63,401 bases of DNA from a virus: positions 1 to 63,401 of IMG/VR virus record IMGVR_UViG_3300042541_000733. One strand, 5' to 3'. The first letter of the stretch is position 1. Each line of letters opens with the position of its first letter. The position numbers were made by a program, and so were the translations under genes. Shown here in pieces: positions 35,835 through 45,155 of this stretch. Under the pieces are notes generated by a model that saw nothing but the letters and a program-made list of their open reading frames with translations, had not been told where the DNA came from and did not search any database.

Positions 35835-37178
35835 ATGGCAAAAACATTATTGGAAACATATAGATCATTGTATGAGGCAAATAAGTTTCGCGCTCAAGCA
35901 GCTGGATTGGGTGCAGCACCAGCTGCTCCCTCTCCAAACCCTGTTGATGCCAAAGCACAAGGTATTGGTGCAAGACCAGCATCGTTACCTAGTACTAGTG
36001 GAACATCAACATCATTTGGCGGACCTTCTAATGCCATCAATAATCTTAGTCGAGTATCACAACGATCATCTAAACCTGTCGTTGATTTAAGTAAACCTGG
36101 TATAGGTCCTGGATCTCAAGGTGACACTGGTAGAATGAATACTGTTGCTAAACCTATATCCCAAGCAGTTTCAGATACATCTTCATATTCAGCACAGGCA
36201 AAAATTAATAAACCGGCGTTGAGTAATGTTTCAGGCAATCAAAAACCTACAAATAATATACAAACGCCTATAATGGACAAAGCAGTCACAGCAAAAACTG
36301 CGGCAGATAATGCAGCTAGAGTGCAAGCTATTAGAAGACCTGGAGCCCCTGCGCCTGTAAGCAGAACTCCTGGTCGAGGTGGCAACACCGGCGGTAGATA
36401 TGGTATGCAGCGCCCGGATATCGTCAAGCCGGGCGGATCGACTCAACAGCCATATGGTATGAATATTCCAAAGAAGAGTCCTACACTTCAGGCTCAGACG
36501 GATGGTAATATTACAGATAAGAAACCAGCAGATCAAGACATAGCAAGACGAAATGCTAGAATTCAGGCAATCAGAAGACCTGCAGTCAGCAACTCAACCA
36601 TTCCTTTGTCTAATACTCCATCTGTTGCAGCCGCAGAGCCTACAGAACCACTTCAAAAAGCTAAGCCAATTAAACCTACTAAGACGAATAAAGTTGTACA
36701 AAAACCTCAAGTTAAGACAGAGGTACCTGTAGCAAGTAAGACTAAAACAAAACCTAATATTTCTTCTTTTGCACAGAGAGAAGCTAAACGTAGAGTTCTT
36801 TCCGGCAAAGAGGGTGTTGGTCCAGAAGCTAATAAAATAAGAAAGACTTCTGGTGTTAAGCTTGGTAAAACAACAGGCACAACTATACGCCAAAAAAATC
36901 TTGGTGAGATGCTAACAAACTTTATCAACCAGAAGTTGGAAGAGCGTCATACATTTGGAAATGCAGCAAAAAGTTCAAATCATAGCACACTTGGTGAATT
37001 AGGTTCACGCAGGGGTGATGAGAAACAAAAAATGGATCTCAAGAGATATCAAAAAGTTGTGAGAAACCGTCTTGCTGAAGAAGATGCACAAGCTGAAACA
37101 AAACAACCTAAGAAGATCAAGCGCAAGAAGGGAACACCCGTTGTATTTGATCCTGAAACAACAAATCTTACTTACTAA
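35835..37178 (+). CDS. Disordered virion-type protein, 447 aa, CTS-like N-terminus
   Basis: MAKTLLETYRSLYEANKFRA resembles a capsid-targeting/propeptide segment. Pro/Ala/Asn-rich and probably disordered through ~300 residues with 'ARxQAIRRPxxP' repeated twice. 'QREAKRRVLSGKEGVGPEA' matches the tail of the 742-aa neighbour. Likely another internal or core protein. Confidence 0.68.
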   Translation: MAKTLLETYRSLYEANKFRAQAAGLGAAPAAPSPNPVDAKAQGIGARPASLPSTSGTSTSFGGPSNAINNLSRVSQRSSKPVVDLSKPGIGPGSQGDTGRMNTVAKPISQAVSDTSSYSAQAKINKPALSNVSGNQKPTNNIQTPIMDKAVTAKTAADNAARVQAIRRPGAPAPVSRTPGRGGNTGGRYGMQRPDIVKPGGSTQQPYGMNIPKKSPTLQAQTDGNITDKKPADQDIARRNARIQAIRRPAVSNSTIPLSNTPSVAAAEPTEPLQKAKPIKPTKTNKVVQKPQVKTEVPVASKTKTKPNISSFAQREAKRRVLSGKEGVGPEANKIRKTSGVKLGKTTGTTIRQKNLGEMLTNFINQKLEERHTFGNAAKSSNHSTLGELGSRRGDEKQKMDLKRYQKVVRNRLAEEDAQAETKQPKKIKRKKGTPVVFDPETTNLTY

Positions 37179-37184
37179 TAAATA
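37177..37184 (+). promoter_or_regulatory. Late-like motif AATAAATA
   Basis: Overlaps the stop of the previous gene, 20 bp before the next ATG, which also has AAAGGAG. Confidence 0.4.
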
Positions 37185-37203
37185 GTTTAAAAGGAGAACT
37201 TAA

Positions 37204-37692
37204 ATGACACTTTGGGGTAATACAGACAACGCATCTGGCAATAATAAGCCGAAGTATGCAAACACATCTAGCGTATTCGGCGTTTCTGTCACAGAAGCGG
37301 CTAATACTTCAGGTGATGGAAATAAAGTTGCACATTCTGGTTGGGTAGAGCAGAAGCTCGGCACAGGACCACTTGCAACAATCACAATCGATGATGGTGG
37401 TACAGGATATTCAAATGGATTCTTAACACTAACTGGAGGTAGTGGTTCTGGTGCGAATGCATCGTTTACAGTTAATGCAAACGGAGTAATCAATGCCGTA
37501 ACGATAAATGCAACAGGTTCTGGTTATGTATCAGTACCAACTGTAACAGCAGCAGGATCAAACACTAACGTTGCTTCATTTACAGCAACAACTGGTGGTC
37601 GTTCAGGCCGTCGTCAGTATGAAACACTTGTAGCTACAGGTTCTATCACTGGCGATAATACAGCAGACAATACATACTTCCCAGGCACATAA
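37204..37692 (+). CDS. Virion-type beta-helical protein, 162 aa
   Basis: 'MTLWGNTDNASGNNKPKYAN' start and Gly/Thr/Asn-rich beta repeats ('DDGGTGYSNGFLTLTGGSGS', 'NATGSGYVSVPTVTAAG'). Proteins with this N-terminus are widespread among T4-like cyanophages as predicted structural proteins. Ends in an Arg-rich 'TTGGRSGRRQYETL'. Confidence 0.75.
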   Translation: MTLWGNTDNASGNNKPKYANTSSVFGVSVTEAANTSGDGNKVAHSGWVEQKLGTGPLATITIDDGGTGYSNGFLTLTGGSGSGANASFTVNANGVINAVTINATGSGYVSVPTVTAAGSNTNVASFTATTGGRSGRRQYETLVATGSITGDNTADNTYFPGT

Positions 37693-37713
37693 TAGATAGT
37701 GGAAAGCAAGAGC

Positions 37714-38511
37714 ATGACTGATATTCAAGAAAATCATGAATTTATGGCAGACGGCAGAGTAGACATTAAGGATCCGCAAGTGCTTGTAGCACTTAATGCG
37801 GGTCTAGCAGAAGCTACAATGTCTGCTTCAATCACTCCATATACTGCATGGAGTAGAGTGCAGAAAGTTCTTGCAATCTATCACATTCATATTCCAAATC
37901 CTCTTCTAAGAGGATCTGATGGTAATCAAGTTATTCCTATCAGTCAGTTTGGAAATAAATTTGGACAAACGAATGATGGTGATACTGTCGTTAATGACAC
38001 TTCACCATTTTCGTTATACTTCGAATGGGAAATGGATGATCGTGGGTTATTCAAAATCTTTGCAGAGATTGTAAATCAAGATGATCTTGAAGAAATTCTA
38101 GATGATTACGGCAGTGAAGTTGAAGAAGTCAATGAAGCTTACGACAAAGAAGAACTTGCAAAAGGCGCAAATGACGAACATAAAGAACATGGCCTTAGTA
38201 AGAAAGAATCTCTTAAAGTAGCAAAAGATCATCTCACAAAAGTAGATGATCACTACTATTCTAAGCTTGATAAGATCGGATTAGAAGAAATGAAGATCGA
38301 TCCAAAAGTGATGCAAAAAGTTATTGATCGTCGTAAGAAAAAAGCTTATTCAGGTAAAGATCCTAAAAAGAATGCAGCAAACATTGAGCTTATGAAAAAG
38401 CTTATGTATGCGAGAGATAGAATTATGGATAAGCACTATCCTGAAGGTTCTGATAAAGAATGGCGCGATGACATGCAGAAGCGCGAAGATGAAAGATTTA
38501 ATCGGAAATAA
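37714..38511 (+). CDS. Conserved T4-like virion-associated protein, 265 aa
   Basis: ATG 37714 (a GTG at 37699 is also possible). 'ASITPYTAWSRVQKVLAIYH' and 'FSLYFEWEMDDRGLFKIFAE' are conserved in phages of this group as I recall. Charged helical C-terminus. Function unknown. Confidence 0.72.
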   Translation: MTDIQENHEFMADGRVDIKDPQVLVALNAGLAEATMSASITPYTAWSRVQKVLAIYHIHIPNPLLRGSDGNQVIPISQFGNKFGQTNDGDTVVNDTSPFSLYFEWEMDDRGLFKIFAEIVNQDDLEEILDDYGSEVEEVNEAYDKEELAKGANDEHKEHGLSKKESLKVAKDHLTKVDDHYYSKLDKIGLEEMKIDPKVMQKVIDRRKKKAYSGKDPKKNAANIELMKKLMYARDRIMDKHYPEGSDKEWRDDMQKREDERFNRK

Positions 38512-38897
38512 TGATTACAGATTTAAATGATGATAATTTCTTGATTTTTGCGATGAAAGCTTATGATAGACCTAACGTTCTAATGTCAGAATTTGAAGAA
38601 GACATAAACAGAATTAAGTATGTCAAAAGACTAGTAAAACGATACAGAATTAACGGTGAGTTAAAAGAAAGACTGATACTGAACCACATCATCATTTTAG
38701 GAAATGTATTCGGTGTTGAAGCAACGGTAAGAATGCTGTTTCTCAAACTTGATCCAGAAGACTACACGATACTTAAAACATTTCTACTTTATTTGAACTA
38801 TATGCCTAAATTCGTATCTGTCATTAATGGACATAACATACACTCTAGCGATATCTCTATAGATGTGTTTGTAGGTAAACGACTTAGAGATATTTAA
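38511..38897 (+). CDS. Conserved T4-like phage protein, 128 aa
   Basis: ATG overlaps the previous stop. 'FLIFAMKAYDRPNVLMSEFE' and 'RIKYVKRLVKRYRINGELKE' form a helical pattern typical of a small protein near structural genes in cyanophages. Function unknown. Confidence 0.75.
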   Translation: MITDLNDDNFLIFAMKAYDRPNVLMSEFEEDINRIKYVKRLVKRYRINGELKERLILNHIIILGNVFGVEATVRMLFLKLDPEDYTILKTFLLYLNYMPKFVSVINGHNIHSSDISIDVFVGKRLRDI

Positions 38898-38913
38898 AAT
38901 TATTCATATCATC

Positions 38914-38928
38914 GATGGCATAGCCATC
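38914..38928 (+). terminator. Short hairpin between late genes
   Basis: GATGGC-ATA-GCCATC perfect 6-bp stem; weak T content after it. Possible pause or weak terminator before 38962. Confidence 0.4.
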
Positions 38929-38961
38929 ATACACTGTTGTCAAGAGGCTGTCAAGAAGAAA

Positions 38962-39828
38962 ATGAATATCAAAGAAGAAGCACCAACAACGAGCGTAGCA
39001 AGTGGCGCAGTGGAAATGCTTCCAGTAGTACGTAAACGTGGAAAATTTGCAGGCAACAAGACTGTTATTCTCGCGCGTGAGACATTCAATTCCCTTCGTG
39101 TAGCCAGATCAAAGCATAAGCACTGGCGCAAATATCTCAAAGACGATCCTATGTTTGAGGAAGTGAGGCAGATTGCCTATTCCACAAAGGGTCCAATTGT
39201 TGTAGAATGTGACACAACGGGTGCTTGCATGTTTGTCCGTTTTGGTGAAGGAGATTCCCTCTTTGAAGCAGTAGAAAACAATGTTGGAAATACAAAAGAG
39301 TGGAAGTCCGCTCTTGGTGATGCTGGTAAAGATGCTCCAACTCTTCGTAGAGATGTAAAGAATAATTACGGTAAAGAGAGTTATCTCGGATCATTGAAAG
39401 GACATCATGTTCGCAAAACAGTAGAAGGTAGTATCACTTCATATCATTTGCAACATCCTGAAACGAGAGAAATTACACACTCAGTAAACGGTCGTCTAAG
39501 AAACGGTGTTCTAAAAATCTATGGTGCAGCATCTACGGGCAACTCACCAATCAAAATGCATCACTTTTACCATCATCTCCTAAAAAAGCATTTGAAGGCT
39601 GTTGAGAGTGATAGTCAATCTGCAGGCGCTATAAGCATGTGGCAGAGACTAGCAAAAGAGCGTGGAGTGTCTGTTCATGGACACGTTGATGGTAAAGCAG
39701 TAAATGTTGATCCCCAAGATACTTCAGAAACACACGCAAAAAGAGACGATAAAACACCCGGTAGCGGTAAGATTAGAAGAATGAGAATGGTAGCATCATA
39801 TCATAAGAAAGGTGCCAAAAAACTATGA
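38962..39828 (+). CDS. Unknown basic late protein, 288 aa
   Basis: 'MNIKEEAPTTSVASGAVEML' start, then 'KTVILARETFNSLRVARSKH', 'IVVECDTTGACMFVRFGEGD' and 'LQHPETREITHSVNGRLRNG'. Basic, no motif I know. Its N-terminal 'EEAPTTSVASG' could be a propeptide. Overlaps the endolysin start by 4 nt (ATGA). Confidence 0.7.
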   Translation: MNIKEEAPTTSVASGAVEMLPVVRKRGKFAGNKTVILARETFNSLRVARSKHKHWRKYLKDDPMFEEVRQIAYSTKGPIVVECDTTGACMFVRFGEGDSLFEAVENNVGNTKEWKSALGDAGKDAPTLRRDVKNNYGKESYLGSLKGHHVRKTVEGSITSYHLQHPETREITHSVNGRLRNGVLKIYGAASTGNSPIKMHHFYHHLLKKHLKAVESDSQSAGAISMWQRLAKERGVSVHGHVDGKAVNVDPQDTSETHAKRDDKTPGSGKIRRMRMVASYHKKGAKKL

Positions 39829-40346
39829 CAAACTGGCCATTACAGCGCGAATGTGATTCCTTCTATGGTAATCCACGCGGCAAGAATGTAACACAACCAT
39901 CAGCGAAGTGGGAATCAGCATATCTGGTTCCATTTAAACCACCATTTCGAATCACATATGCTGGTAAGCATGTTGCTCAATTCAAAGTCAATAAGAACTG
40001 TCTAGTTGGTTTTCAAGAAGCATTCAATAACTTGCTTAAGGCCGCAGGCGGTAAGCAGAAGACTTTAGATCACTGGGGCGTATCAATCTTTGCTGGCTGT
40101 TACAACTATCGCTTGATGCGTGGTGGTAACAGTCTATCAATGCACTCATGGGGTTGCGCTATCGACCTCGATCCTGCTAACAATTCACTCTCAGATAATA
40201 CTCCACGTTTTGCTCAGTTCCCAGAAGTTCTGGATGCATGGTCAAGAACAGGTGCATTATGGGGCGGTGATTGGGATGGCGATAAGGACACATTAGATGA
40301 ACGTCGTTGTGATGGAATGCATTGGCAGTTTGCTAGACTAAGATGA
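39825..40346 (+). CDS. Endolysin, M15 D-Ala-D-Ala carboxypeptidase type
   Basis: 173 residues. 'SMHSWGCAIDLDPANN' is the SxHxxGxAxD zinc motif and 'RRCDGMHWQFARLR' the second His motif of M15 (VanY/Ply500 type) peptidases. 'GALWGGDW' precedes it as usual. Cuts peptide crosslinks in peptidoglycan at lysis. First of a lysis cassette with two holin-like genes. No signal peptide, so it needs a holin. Confidence 0.92.
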   Translation: MTNWPLQRECDSFYGNPRGKNVTQPSAKWESAYLVPFKPPFRITYAGKHVAQFKVNKNCLVGFQEAFNNLLKAAGGKQKTLDHWGVSIFAGCYNYRLMRGGNSLSMHSWGCAIDLDPANNSLSDNTPRFAQFPEVLDAWSRTGALWGGDWDGDKDTLDERRCDGMHWQFARLR

Positions 40347-40642
40347 AAGAAGATCCTTGGCTGAAGACATATTGGAGACCGGCAATTGCATGGCAGTATT
40401 TGATTGTATGCGTTTGCGACTTCATTATATTTCCTTCGGTATTCATGTATATTGTTAGAGAGCCGTGGGATCCTATTACACTAAAAGAGGGTGGATTCTA
40501 TCATCTGGCCATGGCAGCAATTATAGGTGTTGCAGCATGGACAAGAGGTCAAGAGAAGATTGTTCAATTGATGGATGGTAGTGAAGAAGTACAGAAGACA
40601 ACTACAACCATGACGCCCACACAGACTAAACGAGGTAAATAA
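40343..40642 (+). CDS. Holin-like membrane protein, 99 aa
   Basis: 4-nt overlap with the endolysin. Spans at 'WQYLIVCVCDFIIFPSVFMYI' and 'YHLAMAAIIGVAAW'; 'RPAIAWQYLIVCVCD' recalls P2/HP1-type holins. Hydrophilic Thr-rich tail. Confidence 0.8.
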   Translation: MKEDPWLKTYWRPAIAWQYLIVCVCDFIIFPSVFMYIVREPWDPITLKEGGFYHLAMAAIIGVAAWTRGQEKIVQLMDGSEEVQKTTTTMTPTQTKRGK

Positions 40643-41220
40643 TGTTAGCAATTTTATCCTTACTATCACCACTTTTTGGTATTTTAGGAAGCCTTTTACC
40701 TTCCGTTGTGAAAATATTTGAGCGTAAGCAGGAGATTAAATATGAACTTGATATGGCAAAGATTACCGCTGAGGCAGGGAAGTACACTGCCGAAGTACAG
40801 TATGATATTGAGGCTATCAAGGCTAATGCTATCGAGAGACAATCTCTTTATGATCATGATAAGTCTCTTGATGGTGGAAAGTTTATTAACGCACTACGCG
40901 CTTCTATTCGCCCCATCATCACTTATTCATTCTTTCTTCTTTTCGTTGCAGTAAAAACTGCCGCAGCATACGTAATGATCAAGAATGGTCAAGATATACC
41001 AACCATGCTTGACGCTGTATGGGACGTTGATACAATGTCGCTGTTCTCAACCATAATCGCATTCTGGTTTGGTAGTCGTGTTATGGAAAAACAGAGCAGA
41101 ATTAATGCTGTCGTTTCTTCGTCACAACCACAAATCATAGTAAAAACTAAAGTGCCTACACAACCACAACCACTTCCATCAAAGCCAAAAAGACCGGCAG
41201 GGATGGGAAGAGATAAATAA
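40642..41220 (+). CDS. Holin of the 3-TM superfamily, 192 aa
   Basis: TAATG overlap. N-terminal span 'LAILSLLSPLFGILGSLLPS', then a coiled region, 'GGKFINALRASIRPIITYSF' and 'STIIAFWFGSRVMEKQ': the GG...RPxITY...FWFGSR signature of 3-TM holins (gene transfer agent release type). Pro/Lys-rich C-terminus. Confidence 0.87.
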   Translation: MLAILSLLSPLFGILGSLLPSVVKIFERKQEIKYELDMAKITAEAGKYTAEVQYDIEAIKANAIERQSLYDHDKSLDGGKFINALRASIRPIITYSFFLLFVAVKTAAAYVMIKNGQDIPTMLDAVWDVDTMSLFSTIIAFWFGSRVMEKQSRINAVVSSSQPQIIVKTKVPTQPQPLPSKPKRPAGMGRDK

Positions 41221-41235
41221 AAAAGGAGTGGTAAA

Positions 41236-41712
41236 ATGTCTGATGATATAGAAAATAAAATAGAAATTGAATTATTGAAAAAAGATGTGGTTACAATGTC
41301 GGCACTTCTTACGAAGTTCGATGCCGCACTTGATAAGATGCAAGAAATTGCATCAAGTCTGTCTCGAATGGTATCTTTGCAAGAGCAGAGACTTGAAGTA
41401 CAAGAAATAGCTACAAAAGAATTGCAAAGCGTGCTGGAAATGAGAAGAATAGAAAACAATCAAGAAATAAAAGACTTACATTCAAGAATTACTACGATCA
41501 ATAGAGAACTAACAGAAAAGATAACAGAAACAGAAAAGACCATTCTTACCGAAATTCAAACACTACATGCTGAATTGAAAACCGATCATAAAAGTATTGG
41601 AACTAGACTTTCAAGCATTGAATTATGGAAATATGGAGTTGCTGCTATAGTTGCAGTTATGATATTCTTAGTTACTAGGAACGCAATTAATATTGACAAT
41701 TTGTTTAAATAA
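41236..41712 (+). CDS. Tail-anchored coiled-coil protein, 158 aa
   Basis: AAAGGAG before ATG 41236. Long coiled coil (residues 10-125) and one C-terminal membrane span ('YGVAAIVAVMIFLVTR'). The layout fits a spanin-like or lysis-regulating protein next to the holins. Confidence 0.75.
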   Translation: MSDDIENKIEIELLKKDVVTMSALLTKFDAALDKMQEIASSLSRMVSLQEQRLEVQEIATKELQSVLEMRRIENNQEIKDLHSRITTINRELTEKITETEKTILTEIQTLHAELKTDHKSIGTRLSSIELWKYGVAAIVAVMIFLVTRNAINIDNLFK

Positions 41713-41713
41713 A

Positions 41714-42490
41714 ATGAGAACTTTTCTACAACATCTCGTTGAAAATAAAGAAGTTGAAAAAGAACTTCCTAATTCACGAGGTGTACTTATTCATGGCAGC
41801 AAGTTGTTTGTTGGGGTCAGCCATGGTACACCACCAGAACTGACACCGCAAGTTCATGCTATGGTCAAGCACCATATTAAACAATACGGACATTGGAATG
41901 AAGGTGATGGCGGTGATGCAAAAGTCACACGCAACATTACTGGAAAAGCTAAAGCTCATGGATCATTTGATACGGATATGATCGACAAGGCCTTATATAC
42001 CGATAAGAAGGGTAGACGCTTTCTTGCTCCACATCACATATCAAATCTATTTGGTAATTTGCCTAAAAGTCCACAAGAAGCAGGTGTTATAAATCATCTG
42101 ACTAATCCGAATATGACACTAAGAGATTCTGTTGTCGCAAATCATGAAAAGATTTTCGGATCAAGAGCATCACCAGAAAACATTGACACGTTCTTTAAGC
42201 AAGCAGGTCCTCACTTTGAAAGAATGTCACAAAAGCCTGCAGATCAACGCAATGTGCAGAGATTTATTCGTAGAGGTACTAAAGATGGTTGGAAGGGTAA
42301 TGAGAACCCAGATACTGGTGTAGGTAATATGATTAGACAAGCTCAACTCGAAAGAGAAAACTATCTTTTAGATAAGGCGCCACCGGGTGTATATTTTATC
42401 GGTTCAGGACATTTGCCGTCAATGTCAGAAACAGTCAGAAGCAGAGGAATTAAACCTCGTTTGATTGGCGGCTCTCACGCTCACTTATAG
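41714..42490 (+). CDS. Unknown late protein, 258 aa, CTS-like N-terminus
   Basis: ATG 41714 just after the previous stop. MRTFLQHLVENKEVEK again has the short hydrophobic/acidic leader. 'PADQRNVQRFIRRGTKDGWK' and 'VYFIGSGHLPSM' are distinctive but unassigned. His-rich N-terminal domain. Confidence 0.7.
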   Translation: MRTFLQHLVENKEVEKELPNSRGVLIHGSKLFVGVSHGTPPELTPQVHAMVKHHIKQYGHWNEGDGGDAKVTRNITGKAKAHGSFDTDMIDKALYTDKKGRRFLAPHHISNLFGNLPKSPQEAGVINHLTNPNMTLRDSVVANHEKIFGSRASPENIDTFFKQAGPHFERMSQKPADQRNVQRFIRRGTKDGWKGNENPDTGVGNMIRQAQLERENYLLDKAPPGVYFIGSGHLPSMSETVRSRGIKPRLIGGSHAHL

Positions 42491-42501
42491 GGAAATCAAA
42501 A

Positions 42502-43140
42502 ATGGACATTAGAGAAAATTTTTACAACAGACTACATGAAGCAAGAAATCCTGAATTAAAGAAACTTATTAGAAATTATGCAGGCCATAAAGCCGCCGCT
42601 TATGATTCTGGCGATTCTGGAGATGATGAAAGTATGGATCATCATGAAGATGAGGCCAAAAAGATATTGAAGGTTATCAAAAAGAATCATGGACATGAAG
42701 CTGCTAATCATGCAGAGATGTCTGCCGACTCAAATATTTTTGGAACAGAGCGCAAACGCGCACGAAGACCCGACTCTCTAGAAGGCGGACTAAGAGCAAA
42801 TTTCCGTAAAGACCTAACTAAAAAGGGTGTAATCCCTAAGAATACACAAAAGGCCATGCAGGGAGTTGCGGCTTCCGGTGAAGGTAAATTAAAGAGAAAA
42901 ATTAGCAAACCTAAAGGTATTATACCTGAAGAAACTCTTAACGAACTCCGCGGTAAGTCCAGTCTTTCGGATGATGAAAGAAAGGAACTTAAAGATCGTA
43001 TCCGTAAAAAGCACGGCAAAGCATGGAACGACACGATAGATATTAGAAAAGAAAAGAAGTCCTCTGGTCCAGCTGATACCAGAGATATGGACAAATTGAG
43101 AGATCGTCTAGCCAGAATGTATAACAAGTTAGACAAGTAA
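42502..43140 (+). CDS. Unknown Lys/Arg-rich late protein, 212 aa, CTS-like N-terminus
   Basis: MDIRENFYNRLHEARNPELK, then an acidic patch ('DSGDSGDDESMDHHEDE') and a highly basic C-terminal half. Probably nucleic-acid binding and possibly packaged. Ends the late block; a sigma70 promoter follows at once. Confidence 0.68.
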   Translation: MDIRENFYNRLHEARNPELKKLIRNYAGHKAAAYDSGDSGDDESMDHHEDEAKKILKVIKKNHGHEAANHAEMSADSNIFGTERKRARRPDSLEGGLRANFRKDLTKKGVIPKNTQKAMQGVAASGEGKLKRKISKPKGIIPEETLNELRGKSSLSDDERKELKDRIRKKHGKAWNDTIDIRKEKKSSGPADTRDMDKLRDRLARMYNKLDK

Positions 43141-43143
43141 CCG

Positions 43144-43171
43144 TTGACTTTTTAAATCCACCTGATATAAT
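43144..43171 (+). promoter_or_regulatory. Sigma70 promoter for primase
   Basis: TTGACT 43144-43149, 16-bp spacer, TATAAT 43166-43171, 28 bp before the primase ATG. Confidence 0.8.
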
Positions 43172-43198
43172 GCCATCTATGTAACATTAGGTGGCATT

Positions 43199-44203
43199 AT
43201 GTCTTTGTATATTGATCGGAAATACATATCTCTCGTTTCAACTAAACTGGAACGTTTTAAGCAGAAGTCGGAATTTCTCTGGAACTTCCGTTGCCCTATC
43301 TGCGGAGATTCCCATAAGAATAAGTTGAAGACGCGCGGCTATTTCTACCGCCGCAAGTCTGATCTATTCTTTACATGTCATAATTGCGGAACAAGTCTAT
43401 CGATTGGTAGCTTTCTAAAGACGATTGATCCGTCACTATATCGTGAGTATCAATTGGAACGATTCAAGAATGAATCGACGGGAAACGTTCCAAAACCAGA
43501 TTTCACTTTAGTGAAGACGAAGCCCATATTCAAGACCGCAATCGATCTTCCTACAATAGCATCCTTACCGAACGAACATATCGCAAAGCGTTATTTGCTT
43601 GAGCGAAAGATTCCGCGTGAAAAACTGAGTGATATATACTATGCTGAGAACTTCAAATCATTCGTGAAAGAAGTTCTGCCAGATTATGATAAATCTTTAT
43701 ATGATGAATCTCGTATTGTATTCCCGTTCTACGACAAAGAAAAGAAACTGTTAGGTTTTCAAGGTCGTGCAATCGGTAATAGCAAAATCAAATACATCAC
43801 AATCAAATTGGAAGAAGACGGCAAAAAGTTGTTTGGAGCGGATCGTGTAGATATTTCCAAACGCATCTATGTTGTCGAAGGTCCTATTGATTCTATGTTC
43901 TTACAGAATTCACTTGCAACAATGGATGCTTCGTTGTATAATATTACTCTTTTGTTCGGTAATCATGATTACGTGTTCATTCATGATAATGAGCCACGAA
44001 ATGCTGCGATTGTAAAGCAAATGAGTAAGACAATTAGTCACGGTAAAAATATTTTTATTTGGCCTCAAGGTGTAGCTGCGAAAGACATAAACGACTGGAT
44101 CCTGATGGGAACGACAGCCTCAGAGATTCAGCGTATTATAGATACTAACACGTTCGCTGATCTAAGGGCAAAGCTGGAGTTTGAGAGATGGAAAAAGGTG
44201 TAG
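43199..44203 (+). CDS. 61: DNA primase (gp61-like)
   Basis: 334 residues. Zinc-binding 'CPICGDSHKNK...CHNCG' (residues ~35-65), then the TOPRIM region 'RIYVVEGPIDSMFLQNS' and 'YVFIHDNEPRN' (E and DxE acids). Makes RNA primers with the gp41-like helicase. Overlaps the next gene by 16 nt. Confidence 0.93.
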   Translation: MSLYIDRKYISLVSTKLERFKQKSEFLWNFRCPICGDSHKNKLKTRGYFYRRKSDLFFTCHNCGTSLSIGSFLKTIDPSLYREYQLERFKNESTGNVPKPDFTLVKTKPIFKTAIDLPTIASLPNEHIAKRYLLERKIPREKLSDIYYAENFKSFVKEVLPDYDKSLYDESRIVFPFYDKEKKLLGFQGRAIGNSKIKYITIKLEEDGKKLFGADRVDISKRIYVVEGPIDSMFLQNSLATMDASLYNITLLFGNHDYVFIHDNEPRNAAIVKQMSKTISHGKNIFIWPQGVAAKDINDWILMGTTASEIQRIIDTNTFADLRAKLEFERWKKV

Positions 44204-44454
44204 TTAGAAAGTTTCGTAAGAAGCCTGTAACAATTGAAGCAATGCAATTAACAGATGCAAAATCTGTTTTAGATATCGAAGAATGGATGGACAGTAGTGA
44301 TACTGGTTATAGCACATCACCACCTACAATTTGGATCAAGACAAAAGAAGGCATCATGGAAGCATCTGCTGGCGATTGGGTAATCAAAGGCGTTGAAGGT
44401 GAGTTTTATCCTTGCAAGCCAGCAATTTTTATCAAGACATATCAGGAAGTATAA
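44188..44454 (+). CDS. Conserved phage protein, 88 aa
   Basis: 'RKFRKKPVTIEAMQL' at the start and 'GDWVIKGVEGEFYPCKPAIF' near the end: a very common small phage protein of unknown function with a predicted barrel fold. Start lies within the primase end. Confidence 0.85.
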   Translation: MEKGVVRKFRKKPVTIEAMQLTDAKSVLDIEEWMDSSDTGYSTSPPTIWIKTKEGIMEASAGDWVIKGVEGEFYPCKPAIFIKTYQEV

Positions 44455-44456
44455 TT

Positions 44457-45155
44457 ATGAATAGTGTGAAGTTGATCGGCATGACACAGCCGACTATTTT
44501 TATGGCCAATATGAATGATCTGCCTGAAAAAGCAAGTGATATTCCTAACATGACCGCAGAACAGTTGATTGCTTACTGTGCCCGCGTATCTAATCCTGCT
44601 AATCAGGACAATCCAGATAGCGAACGTCTTCTTAAGTATCTTGTGAAGAACAAGCACTGGTCGCCATTTGAAATGGCACATGTTATCATGGAGATCCAGA
44701 CTACCCGTGATATCGGTAGACAGATCCTTCGTCATCGTTCTTTCTCGTTTCAGGAATTTTCACAGCGTTATGCGGAAGTTCAAGAGATGAGTGAACCGCG
44801 CGAAGCACGATTGCAGGATACAAAGAATAGACAGAATAGTATTGAAACAAATGATTTGGGTCTGGCATTCGATTGGATTACCGTTCAAAACGATTTAATG
44901 CGAGACGCGCAAAATGCATATGAATGGGCAATAGAAAATGGCATCGCAAAGGAAGTTGCTCGTTCTGTTCTTCCTGAAGGTCTCACTATGTCACGCATGT
45001 ATATGTCAGGATCACTCCGTTCATGGATCCACTACTGTGAACTTCGTATGGCCAACGGAACGCAGAAGGAACATAGAGAATTAGCTACCCAGTGTTGGAA
45101 TATCATTACTGAACAATTCCCCTCACTTAAGAACGTATTAGAAAACAATCAATAA
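44457..45155 (+). CDS. thyX: Flavin-dependent thymidylate synthase ThyX
   Basis: 232 residues from ATG 44457. The ThyX signature is 'RHRSFSFQEFSQRYAE', followed by 'ARSVLPEGLTMSRMYMSG' and 'LRSWIHYCELRM'. Converts dUMP to dTMP using FAD and methylene-THF. Paired with NrdJ for dNTP supply. Confidence 0.95.
   Translation: MNSVKLIGMTQPTIFMANMNDLPEKASDIPNMTAEQLIAYCARVSNPANQDNPDSERLLKYLVKNKHWSPFEMAHVIMEIQTTRDIGRQILRHRSFSFQEFSQRYAEVQEMSEPREARLQDTKNRQNSIETNDLGLAFDWITVQNDLMRDAQNAYEWAIENGIAKEVARSVLPEGLTMSRMYMSGSLRSWIHYCELRMANGTQKEHRELATQCWNIITEQFPSLKNVLENNQ

Noticed and set aside
39825-43140. Prophage or transposon insertion in the late block
   Set aside because: No integrase, transposase, terminal inverted repeats or target duplications; the genes fit a lytic T4-like late region.
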